From positions 434,001 to 498,000 of the forward strand of contig NZ_LRUE01000024.1 in the NCBI RefSeq assembly GCF_001550135.1: a stretch of 64,000 nt of DNA, given 5' to 3'. The DNA is from Pseudoalteromonas shioyasakiensis. Its GTDB lineage: Bacteria; Pseudomonadota; Gammaproteobacteria; Enterobacterales; Alteromonadaceae. Both the position numbers and the translations under genes were made by a program. Shown here one piece after another: positions 6,843-14,148 of this stretch. The stretch's first letter is position 1, and each line of letters starts with the position of its first letter. A model generated the notes under the pieces. The model searched no databases. It worked only from the letters and a program-made list of their open reading frames with translations, and was not told the DNA's origin.

Positions 6843-9800
6843 ATGTTGGAGTCAATTTTACGCTTTTCAATAAAGCGCAAATTCCTTGTCATGGTGATGG
6901 TGTTAGCTGTGTCAGGTTTGGGTATATGGAATTTTACCAAACTACCGATTGATGCAGTGCCCGATATCACCAATGTGCAGGTAATGATCAATACCGAAGC
7001 GGCTGGGTTTACGCCATTAGAAGTTGAGCAAAGGGTAACTTTTCCGTTAGAGACCGCGTTGTCGGGTTTACCGGGGTTAACCTATACCCGCTCAGTTTCT
7101 CGTTATGGCCTATCTCAAGTGGTTGCAATATTCAGTGATGATACTGATGTCTATTTTGCCCGTCAGCTTGTTAATGAGCGTTTATCAGCGGCACGCGCTG
7201 AGTTACCGCTGGGCTTAGAGCCTCAACTTGGGCCAATTGCGACAGGTCTTGGTGAAATATTCATGTTCACCGTTGATGCTGAGCCTGATGCTACGCATGA
7301 TGATGGCACGCCTATTACACCAACGGATTTACGAACCGTACATGACTGGACAATAAGACCACAGTTAATGCGGGTGCCGGGTGTAGTAGAAGTGAACCCG
7401 ATAGGCGGATTTGAGCGTGAAATTTTAGTCGCTTTCAAACCTGAAAAGTTACTTGCTTTTGGGCTGTCACAAGCCGATGTGGTTGATGCAATTTCGCAAA
7501 ACAACCAAAACCAAGGTGCAGGCTTTATTGAGCAAAATGGCGCACAGTGGTTGTTAAGGCTGCCCGGTCAGGTTACTGATATGACTGCCATTGGTAATAT
7601 TCCGCTTAAGTCGCTTGATGGTTCATCAATTTTTATAAAAGACGTAGCCGATATTGAAAACGGCAAAGGGCTAAGAACTGGTGCTGCTACACAAAATGGT
7701 CGTGAAGTGGTGATGAGTACGGTATTTATGCTTATTGGCGAAAACAGCCGCACCGTTGCCCATGCCGTGGGAGAAAAGCTCAAAGAAATTAACGCCACTT
7801 TACCAGAAGGGATTGTCGCAACCGCTGTTTATGATCGCACTAAATTAGTTGATAAAACCCTGCAAACGGTTCAGCTTAACCTGACCGAAGGGGCGGTTCT
7901 GGTTATCGTTGTACTTTTTGTCTTGTTAGGGAATTTCCGAGCCGCATTCTTAACTGCCTTAGTGATCCCTTTTGCCATGTTGATGACAGTGACAGGTATG
8001 GTACAAACTCGCGTGAGTGCAAACCTGATGAGTTTAGGCGCGTTAGATTTTGGCTTGTTAGTCGATGGTGCCATTATCATTGTAGAAAATTGTCTTCGCA
8101 GACTAAGTCAAGCAGGAAACAATCCTCTGCCGCTAAAAGAACGCATGGAACTCGTGTTCGAAGCAACAAAAGAAGTCATACGCCCAGCTCTATTTGGCGT
8201 GTTTATTATCACCGCTGTTTACTTACCAATTTTTGCCTTAGAAGGCGTTGAAGGCAAAATGTTCCACCCGATGGCGATCACCGTGGTTATCGCGTTACTT
8301 AGCGCTATGGTGTTATCGGTTACCTTTGTACCAGCTATGGTTGCCTTGTTATTTAAAAAGCCCGTGAAAGAAAAACATAGCCCAATAATTCGTGGTGCTG
8401 CTGTTCTTTACAAGCCCGCTTTGAGCTATGTATTAAAAGCCCGCTGGTTAGTTGTTGTAGTCGCAACAGTATTAGTTGGCTTTACAGGTTATCAGGCAAC
8501 TAAGTTAGGCAGTGAATTTGCGCCTAATTTGGATGAAGGTGATATTGCCATGCACGCGCTGCGAATTCCGGGTACGTCATTGTCTCAAGCAATCGCGCTT
8601 CAGGAATCTTTAGAAGATAAAATTAAACAAATGCCAGAAGTTGAACGCGTCTTTGCCAAAATAGGCACTGCCGACGTTGCAACAGATGCCGTTCCGCCAA
8701 GTGTCGCAGATAACTTCATTATCCTGAAACCTCGCGAGTTGTGGCCTGATCCAGATAAGACAAAAACTCAAGTTGTAGAAGAGTTAGCCGCGCTAGTACA
8801 GCCAATTCCGGGGAACCGATATGAGTTTTTACAGCCAATACAAATGCGTTTTAACGAATTGTTAGCTGGGGTGAGAGCTGAACTTGCGATAAAAGTGTTT
8901 GGTGATGACTTTGGTACGTTGACTACGTTAGGCAGTGAGATAGAGGGTGCAATTTCTCAAGTTGAAGGTGCCGTAGATATACAAGTTGAGCAAACGACAG
9001 GGTTACCTATGCTTAATCTTGTGCCAAATCGTGAAAAACTGATGCAGTTTGGTATTAGTATTAGCCAAATACAGTCTCAAGTGGCAACAGCTATGGGTGG
9101 TACAGTTGCAGGTAAGTTTTATCAAGGCGATGTGCGCTCAGATATTGTAGTAAGGCTCACAGAGTCCAAACGTAATGATATCGATTCAATACCTTATTTA
9201 CCGATAACTTTGGCTGATGGACATACAGTACCACTTAAAGAATTGGTTGATATTGAGCTGATATCGGGTGCTAACCAAATAAATCGTGAAAATGGTAAAC
9301 GTAGAGTGGTAGTAACTGCCAATGTTCGTGGTAGGGACTTAGGTAGTTTTGTTGCAGACATACAAGCAGCTATTAATGAAAACGTTGAAGTACCTGCTGG
9401 TTATTGGGTGGAATATGGCGGCACTTACCAAAAGCTGCAATCCGCTTCAGAGCGTCTGAGTATCGTTGTGCCTGTCACTTTAATCATGATTGTTGGTTTG
9501 TTAATCCTCGCGCTTAACTCATTTAAAGATGCCATGATCATCTTTACGGGTGTTCCACTTGCTTTAACTGGTGGTATTGCTGCGCTGTTATTACGTGATA
9601 TTCCATTCTCAATTTCGGCAGCAGTTGGCTTTATTGCCTTATCGGGCATCGCTATCCTTAATGGACTGGTTATGGTGTCGTTTATTAGAGAGCTGCGTAA
9701 AGGTGGCTTAGCACTTGATAATGCAATCTTTGATGGTGCGCTGACGCGTCTTCGCCCTGTGTTAACAACCGCACTGGTTGCTTCATTAGGTTTTATCCCT

Positions 9801-9986
9801 ATGGCGTTAAACACAGGCATAGGATCGGAGGTTCAGCGACCTCTGGCAACAGTAGTCATTGGTGGCATTATTTCGTCAACGATTTTGACTCTGTTTGTCA
9901 TTCCTGCCTTATACAGAATTTTACATAAAGAAAAGGAGTCTATTTTGACTGATGTTGAAGTATTGGAGTCTCAAGATGCCAAGTAA
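6843..9986 (+). CDS. czcA: CzcA-type heavy-metal RND efflux pump
   Basis: 1047 residues, the usual size for HME-RND pumps, which use the proton gradient to export divalent or monovalent metals through CzcB/CzcC. Transmembrane segment 4 reads LDFGLLVDGAIIIVEN, placing D402, D408 and E415 at the positions that carry the proton-relay acids of Cupriavidus CzcA. CusA-type copper/silver pumps have a different pattern here (DIGAMVDAAI-like), so cobalt/zinc/cadmium or nickel is more likely than copper or silver. That is inferred from the motif; substrate needs testing. Ribosome binding site AGGAG lies just upstream. The last 11 bases overlap the HupE-like gene. Confidence 0.9.
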   Translation: MLESILRFSIKRKFLVMVMVLAVSGLGIWNFTKLPIDAVPDITNVQVMINTEAAGFTPLEVEQRVTFPLETALSGLPGLTYTRSVSRYGLSQVVAIFSDDTDVYFARQLVNERLSAARAELPLGLEPQLGPIATGLGEIFMFTVDAEPDATHDDGTPITPTDLRTVHDWTIRPQLMRVPGVVEVNPIGGFEREILVAFKPEKLLAFGLSQADVVDAISQNNQNQGAGFIEQNGAQWLLRLPGQVTDMTAIGNIPLKSLDGSSIFIKDVADIENGKGLRTGAATQNGREVVMSTVFMLIGENSRTVAHAVGEKLKEINATLPEGIVATAVYDRTKLVDKTLQTVQLNLTEGAVLVIVVLFVLLGNFRAAFLTALVIPFAMLMTVTGMVQTRVSANLMSLGALDFGLLVDGAIIIVENCLRRLSQAGNNPLPLKERMELVFEATKEVIRPALFGVFIITAVYLPIFALEGVEGKMFHPMAITVVIALLSAMVLSVTFVPAMVALLFKKPVKEKHSPIIRGAAVLYKPALSYVLKARWLVVVVATVLVGFTGYQATKLGSEFAPNLDEGDIAMHALRIPGTSLSQAIALQESLEDKIKQMPEVERVFAKIGTADVATDAVPPSVADNFIILKPRELWPDPDKTKTQVVEELAALVQPIPGNRYEFLQPIQMRFNELLAGVRAELAIKVFGDDFGTLTTLGSEIEGAISQVEGAVDIQVEQTTGLPMLNLVPNREKLMQFGISISQIQSQVATAMGGTVAGKFYQGDVRSDIVVRLTESKRNDIDSIPYLPITLADGHTVPLKELVDIELISGANQINRENGKRRVVVTANVRGRDLGSFVADIQAAINENVEVPAGYWVEYGGTYQKLQSASERLSIVVPVTLIMIVGLLILALNSFKDAMIIFTGVPLALTGGIAALLLRDIPFSISAAVGFIALSGIAILNGLVMVSFIRELRKGGLALDNAIFDGALTRLRPVLTTALVASLGFIPMALNTGIGSEVQRPLATVVIGGIISSTILTLFVIPALYRILHKEKESILTDVEVLESQDAK

Positions 9987-10671
9987 CATGATTAAAGTAC
10001 TGACCTATCTGACGATTGCGCTGTTAGCGCTTCTCAGTATCGAAGCTTTTGCTCACGGAGTCGATGATAAAACCAGAGCATTTTTAGAGCAAAATAATGG
10101 AGTACAGTTTATCCCGTTTTTATATATAGGCGCTAAGCATATGATAACGGGCTATGACCACTTGCTGTTTTTAGTCGGTGTTATCTTCTTTTTATATCGT
10201 AGCCGTGACGTACTGTTGTACGTCACCATGTTTACTATTGGGCATAGTACAACCCTGTTATTTGGTGTGTTAAGTGACATACAAGTCAACGCTTATTTAA
10301 TTGATGCCATAATCGGTTTTTCCGTAATTTATAAGGGCTTCGATAATCTAGGAGGCTTTAAGCGTTGCTTTAATTGGCAGCCTAATACCCAGTGGGCGGT
10401 GCTGATTTTCGGTCTGTTTCATGGCTTTGGTTTAGCTACCAAATTACAAGAATTTAGCCTAGCTGATGAAGGTCTTATTACCAACCTGATTGCTTTTAAC
10501 TTAGGTGTTGAACTTGGTCAATTTGCTGCGCTCGCACTTATTTTGATCATGATAAATGCATGGAGAAAACTGCCGTCATTTCAACGTTTTTCGACAGTCA
10601 CGAATACTGCACTAATGAGTGCTGGTGTGATGTTGATGGGCTTACAACTTACTGGTTACTTTACTATTTAA
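9976..10671 (+). CDS. HupE/UreJ-like membrane protein
   Basis: About 231 residues from ATG 9976, which has GGAG 7 bases upstream; it overlaps the end of czcA by 11 bases. A signal-like segment ends at FAHG. The family region includes TGYDHLLFLVGVIFFLYR and GHSTTLLFG, plus FGLFHGFGLA, with conserved histidines typical of the HupE/UreJ_2 family. Members are linked to nickel or other metal handling, and HupE-like genes often follow CzcA-type pumps in marine gammaproteobacteria. About six membrane segments are visible. The exact role here is not known; it may move metal or help the pump. Confidence 0.8.
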   Translation: MPSNMIKVLTYLTIALLALLSIEAFAHGVDDKTRAFLEQNNGVQFIPFLYIGAKHMITGYDHLLFLVGVIFFLYRSRDVLLYVTMFTIGHSTTLLFGVLSDIQVNAYLIDAIIGFSVIYKGFDNLGGFKRCFNWQPNTQWAVLIFGLFHGFGLATKLQEFSLADEGLITNLIAFNLGVELGQFAALALILIMINAWRKLPSFQRFSTVTNTALMSAGVMLMGLQLTGYFTI

Positions 10672-10714
10672 TCGATTTTTAACTTATAGAAATACAGAAA
10701 TAAAAGAGAATTTT

Positions 10715-11239
10715 ATGCAACATACAGTTAGTACCAAAACACTCGTTAAAGCGAGTATTTCAGCAGTCGTAGTCGCGGCTATTGCACTGGTTACTTTTAT
10801 CTTACCAGCAGAGTACAACATCGATCCGACAGGTATTGGCAACAAGTTAGGTTTAACAGCACTTGCACAAGCGACTGAAGTGGAAACAACGTCATTAGAG
10901 ACAACTAAAGGCACGGATGAGTTTCAAACAATAGAAGTGACAGTCCCTGCGGGACGCGGCATCGAATATAAATTTTATATGAAGCAGCATGAAAAAATGA
11001 CTTATGAATGGTTAACGGATGGTGCTCCATTGTACTTCGATTTACATGGCGAGCCTGAAGGTGACACCACGGGATATTTTGAAAGCTATGCTATTGCTAC
11101 AACTAATGAAATGAAAGGCAGCTATACCACGCCATTTGCTGGTTCTCATGGTTGGTATTGGAAAAACAAATCAGATAAACCTGTGTCAGTACAGCTACTG
11201 GTTAAAGGGCAATACGAAGTTATTGGCCTTAAACAATAA
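10715..11239 (+). CDS. Single-pass membrane-anchored periplasmic protein of the metal-efflux block
   Basis: 174 residues with an N-terminal membrane segment (about 12-30) followed by a soluble domain containing EVTVPAGRGIEYKFYMKQ and HGWYWKNKSDKPVSVQLLVKG, which looks like an all-beta domain. Proteins of this type are commonly annotated only as transmembrane anchor proteins and are found beside HupE and CzcCBA genes. The ribosome binding site is AGAGA before ATG 10715. No catalytic motif is evident. It probably assists the efflux system in the periplasm, judged from position only. Confidence 0.65.
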   Translation: MQHTVSTKTLVKASISAVVVAAIALVTFILPAEYNIDPTGIGNKLGLTALAQATEVETTSLETTKGTDEFQTIEVTVPAGRGIEYKFYMKQHEKMTYEWLTDGAPLYFDLHGEPEGDTTGYFESYAIATTNEMKGSYTTPFAGSHGWYWKNKSDKPVSVQLLVKGQYEVIGLKQ

Positions 11240-11280
11240 CGAATTTAACTTTACGAATTTCATACCAAATGGAGACTAAA

Positions 11281-11613
11281 ATGAACAAACTAATATCAAT
11301 CGTTGCGCTTTGTGGTGCCTTGCTAACTAGTAATGTACAGGCACATGGAGATCATGGTGTCATCAGCGGTCAGAAAGCTGTTAGCATCGCTGCAACACAT
11401 ATTCAAAAGATGACGTTTAAAGACGCTGGCTTTGAAGTCGGTAAGTTAGATGAGTCATGGAAAAATATTGATAAGTCGCAACTTTCGATTGCTAGCGTTG
11501 AAGACAATTTCTATGTAGTTAGTGCATCTAATGCTAGCAACGAAGATAAGCTTTACTTCCAAATTGCAATAAACGGTCAAGTATTAGCGGTTAAAAATAA
11601 AAACGACTTTTAA
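11281..11613 (+). CDS. Small periplasmic protein, DUF6488-like
   Basis: About 110 residues from ATG 11281. An upstream in-frame ATG at 11269 is rejected because GGAG (11270-11273) is the ribosome binding site for 11281. A signal peptide ends at NVQAHGDHG, leaving a His/Asp-rich mature N-terminus (HGDHG) that could bind metal. The rest, with KAVSIAATHIQKM and YFQIAINGQVLAV, fits the DUF6488 family. It is the last gene of the efflux block and is followed by a strong terminator at 11621-11660. Confidence 0.65.
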   Translation: MNKLISIVALCGALLTSNVQAHGDHGVISGQKAVSIAATHIQKMTFKDAGFEVGKLDESWKNIDKSQLSIASVEDNFYVVSASNASNEDKLYFQIAINGQVLAVKNKNDF

Positions 11614-11620
11614 TCAATTA

Positions 11621-11660
11621 AAAGGCACCTTTTGATACATGCATGAGGTGCCTTTGTTTT
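11621..11660 (+). terminator. Intrinsic terminator of the metal-efflux operon
   Basis: Stem AAAGGCACC (11621-11629)/GGTGCCTTT (11647-11655), followed by GTTTTG. It lies 8 bases after the last efflux gene. Confidence 0.8.
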
Positions 11661-11695
11661 GTATCAAGTACGCTTATGACACAGAGCCACTGGTC

Positions 11696-12250
11696 GGCTC
11701 TAACTCATTTTTGTCCAAAGGCGTGTTATAAATATAACTCGCCTTTGCCCCATTGCGTGTTTCAGGACAAACCTTACGCTGTAGCTAATAACTCAGTAAG
11801 CTATAACTTATCTAATCTCATTTTGAATGGAAATACGAGTTGTGAGCAAAAAACGGTTATCTGAAAAAGAACTGGTCGAGGGGACGATCCCCCATACTAC
11901 GCATAGTGATGAACTAGCCGAGGTAAAATTGGATGAGTTGGGCCTTGAAATTTCTAAAAGTGATTACAAGGCCGTGTTGAAGCGAATTGAATCACTGTTT
12001 GATGCAGCCGAACCCGGAACTCCTGAAGGTGACGAGCTCGAAAGGCTCGTTGCATGGGTTGAAGAATATGAGGAAAAACACTTCCCCATTTAATAACTGC
12101 AACGCATTTTTGCAGCAGAACAAATAACAGTTGGCTTTGCTCCTGTGTCGCTATTTTAGCCAACAATTATTTGCCTCTGCTCTGAATGAGGAGTTACTAA
12201 TGTCTGCTCATGGCACAAAACAGCCCTTCAGCTCTAACGCATTTTTGTCC
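11696..12250. repeat. GCTCTAACtCATTTTTGTCC repeat pair flanking the antitoxin remnant
   Basis: A 20-base segment at 11697-11716 recurs at 12231-12250 with one difference (T/G), one copy on each side of the HigA-like remnant. A weaker relative begins at 2344. The first copy is followed by a hairpin, AAAGGCG (11717-11723) with CGCCTTT (11740-11746), and by a CCCCATTGCGTGTT segment similar to 2362-2377. Repeats bracketing single genes recall cassette-type recombination sites, but I could not identify the consensus core sites of integron attC. Confidence 0.45.
11827..12093 (+). pseudogene. HigA-like antitoxin N-terminal remnant, possibly chimeric
   Basis: 88-residue open frame. Residues about 45-88 (DYKAVLKRIESLF, then EPGTPEGDELERLV and EEYEEKHFPI) are typical of the N-terminal half of HigA-type antitoxins. 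In those the helix-turn-helix follows directly, but here TAA comes right after HFPI and no helix-turn-helix is encoded downstream. The first part (SKKRLSEKELVEGTIPHTTHSDELAE) looks like the N-terminus of another antitoxin type, so the gene may be a fusion of two remnants. A GTG at 11842 may be the original start. No HigB toxin is adjacent. It sits between two copies of the 20-base repeat, in the last part of the mobile element. Confidence 0.5.
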
Positions 12251-12364
12251 ACAATTTAGTTGCAAAGAATATGGTAAAGATCTCAGCGTGGGTTGATTTG
12301 GATTTGATATTTTAATTAATAGAATATTTATTTTTAGTTACGCTTAATCTTTAATCTGTAACTT

Positions 12365-12468
12365 TATGCAACCTTATACTTCAATCTTATGCAAAGTTAT
12401 ACTTCACTTGCGCCGCTGTGGCTCAATAAAACCGAGTTTGGCTATGTCAACTTATACTTCAAACAACA
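12365..12468. mobile_element. Tn7-like transposon end with three TnsB-type binding sites
   Basis: Three 20-base sites in the same orientation: 12365-12384 (TATGCAACCTTATACTTCAA), 12388-12407 (TATGCAAAGTTATACTTCAC) and 12443-12462 (TATGTCAACTTATACTTCAA). The last is followed by ACAACA, so the element would end ...CAACA at 12468; read inward this is TGTTG, as in Tn7-like/I-F3 elements, whose ends start TGT. One site at the tip, a gap of about 35 bases and then two close sites resembles the spaced end of characterised I-F CRISPR-transposons. The 5 bases TTGGG (12469-12473) are the predicted target-site duplication. The other end is off-window, so the duplication cannot be checked here. Confidence 0.75.
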
Positions 12469-12577
12469 TTGGGTGACTTTCCTCATATAAATTCTGTTTT
12501 AAAGCTTTCTTTAGAAACAATCTTTTATTCCTGTGTTAATTAAACTTAACTTTAAGTATGTTTATTCTCTAAGTTAT

Positions 12578-12750
12578 CTAGACATCCACATTAACAATGT
12601 AAATTTCATCAATTTATCAAGACATCCATTTTATTTAGAATTATCAAGACACCCATATTAAAAATGTAAACTTCGTCGTTATGCACATGATTGAATTGAA
12701 GGAGACACAGCTGGTGAGGTACAGGTTACAAAAATTAAAAAGACACCCAT
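12578..12750. repeat. Left group of AAGACACCCAT repeats beside the RAYT gene
   Basis: Four related segments in one orientation: TAGACATCCAC (12579-12589), CAAGACATCCAT (12618-12629), CAAGACACCCAT (12645-12656) and AAAGACACCCAT (12739-12750). The third, extended to ATCAAGACACCCATATTA, matches the reverse complement of 14047-14064 on the far side of the transposase gene. They look like the REP-type targets of the adjacent RAYT transposase or the ends of the unit it mobilises. Confidence 0.6.
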
Positions 12751-12946
12751 TTTAGGCTACTTTAGTAGATTTTTTAATAGCTGACTTTAAATAAGGCTAC
12801 CCAGTCGTTCTAAATTAATTTACTAAATTTATTTATAAATCGAATGTTCTTTTTACATGATGCTGTAGTTATTCTCTGACTAGTGCCAGATTTCGGGCAA
12901 GCTTAGTCCAAATGCAAGGCTACTCTAAATATTTTCGAGTTTCGGT

Positions 12947-13921
12947 TTAGGCAAATAGTGCTCGACTAGTGCTAATAGAGCTTCTTCGTTTTCGTTTCAT
13001 GTGATTTGTATAAGCAGATATAGCCTGTTCTTTACCAGCCGTATTTTTAAATGAGCGTGTAAATGAGGTTGTGAGTGTAAGCCAGTTGTCAGTACAAATG
13101 TTTAATCTTTCAAGTATTGGTAAAGCATCTTCTGGGATTTTCCCTGGCTTATCTTGTCGTATTGAACGGCCTGTCCAATCTACAAGTTGCAGATATGTCT
13201 TGAGTTCAAATGGTAGTCCCTTAGGCATATGTTTACGAGGTTTACCTGCAAAGCGCATAAGTGATTTCGGTTGCTTATTATTTTGAGCTGCATTAATTCT
13301 AGATTTAATACTGGTGTAGTCAGATTGCTCAGGTAAATCAGCCGCTTTTGCTCTTACTGGGTTTAAATCAACATAAGCAAGGCATGCAGCAAGTGCAGCT
13401 TCATCGAGCAAGGCTTGCGATTTAAAGCGACCTTCCCAAAATCGTCCTTTACATTCATCCTCTAGATTCGCTTTTCGTGCAATACCCTCGTTAAGAACTC
13501 GCATAAACCAACTAATGCTGCTGAGCCTTTCTCTATATAAATTTACTCTGGCATTAATTGCAGCGAGCTCGGTTTGTGTTAGCAATTCGCCATTTAAGAA
13601 TCGTTGGCATAGGAATGTACTTTTGAATAATTTGTGCCACCTAATTAGAATCGCTTTATTATTTAGACGCTTAGCTTTTGCTATATTGATGTGTAGGACT
13701 AGATGAGTGTGATTACTCATAACCGCGTAGGCACAAATATCAATACAAAATATCCGGCCAAGTTGAAGTAGTTTGTTTTCAACCCAACCCCGCCTATGTT
13801 CATATGAACGACCCGTCAGTGGGTCTTGCCCGCACAAATAAGCGCGACGAACGCAGCGTGAAATACAATGGTAGTAAGGCGTGTTTGAAACGCTAATTAA
13901 GTTTCTACGTGGGGTTGCCAT
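12947..13921 (-). CDS. REP-associated tyrosine transposase (RAYT, Y1_Tnp/HUH family)
   Basis: 324 residues from ATG 13921. This start has a strong ribosome binding site (GGAGGAGAAGAG), whereas an in-frame ATG at 13936 lies upstream of that site and is rejected. The HUH motif is HTH at His71-Thr72-His73 (AVMSNHTHLVLH), with N-terminal NTPYYHCISRCVRRAYLCG as usual for Y1 transposases of the RAYT group. The long C-terminal part (about 190-324) with the ADLPEQSDYTSIKSRI region is typical of RAYTs rather than short IS200 transposases. These enzymes cut and join single-stranded DNA at REP hairpins and are usually single-copy and domesticated. Inverted AAGACACCCAT motifs flank the gene on both sides. 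Confidence 0.85.
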   Translation of the reverse strand: MATPRRNLISVSNTPYYHCISRCVRRAYLCGQDPLTGRSYEHRRGWVENKLLQLGRIFCIDICAYAVMSNHTHLVLHINIAKAKRLNNKAILIRWHKLFKSTFLCQRFLNGELLTQTELAAINARVNLYRERLSSISWFMRVLNEGIARKANLEDECKGRFWEGRFKSQALLDEAALAACLAYVDLNPVRAKAADLPEQSDYTSIKSRINAAQNNKQPKSLMRFAGKPRKHMPKGLPFELKTYLQLVDWTGRSIRQDKPGKIPEDALPILERLNICTDNWLTLTTSFTRSFKNTAGKEQAISAYTNHMKRKRRSSISTSRALFA

Positions 13922-13985
13922 GCTCTTCTCCTCCATGAGTTGAACAATTTAAGTTTAGTCATAATTTTGAGAAGTGAGAAATTTT

Positions 13986-14064
13986 AAGTTGGGTGTCTAG
14001 TTAGAGGTTTTTTTATAGGTTTAACTCTGTGAAGTAATAGAAATTAATATGGGTGTCTTGTTAG
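13986..14064. repeat. Right group of ATGGGTGTCTTG repeats beside the RAYT gene
   Basis: Two copies, TTGGGTGTCTAGTTAG (13989-14004) and ATGGGTGTCTTGTTAG (14049-14064), inverted relative to the four copies left of the gene (12578-12750). The spacing is about 60 bases. No clear gene occupies 13922-14148. Confidence 0.6.
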
Positions 14065-14148
14065 TAAAGTAATTAATTGATTATTAGACCCCATATTTTA
14101 ATTATGGGATCAAATTTGGTTACTGGGGGAGTAAGTTAAGGCGGTGAG

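Noticed and set aside
9425..9820. Minus-strand 131-residue frame in czcA
   Set aside because: Composition is that of an antisense shadow of a membrane protein gene, with no supporting signals.
11269..11280. Upstream ATG start for the small DUF6488-like gene
   Set aside because: It overlaps the GGAG ribosome binding site that fits ATG 11281 and precedes the signal peptide.
12469..12560. Protospacer for spacer 1 or 2 just outside the transposon tip
   Set aside because: By eye neither spacer nor its complement aligns with this flank, so the home target is probably beside the other end.
13071..13706. Plus-strand frames inside the RAYT gene
   Set aside because: They are shadows of the well-supported minus-strand transposase with no start signals or family features.
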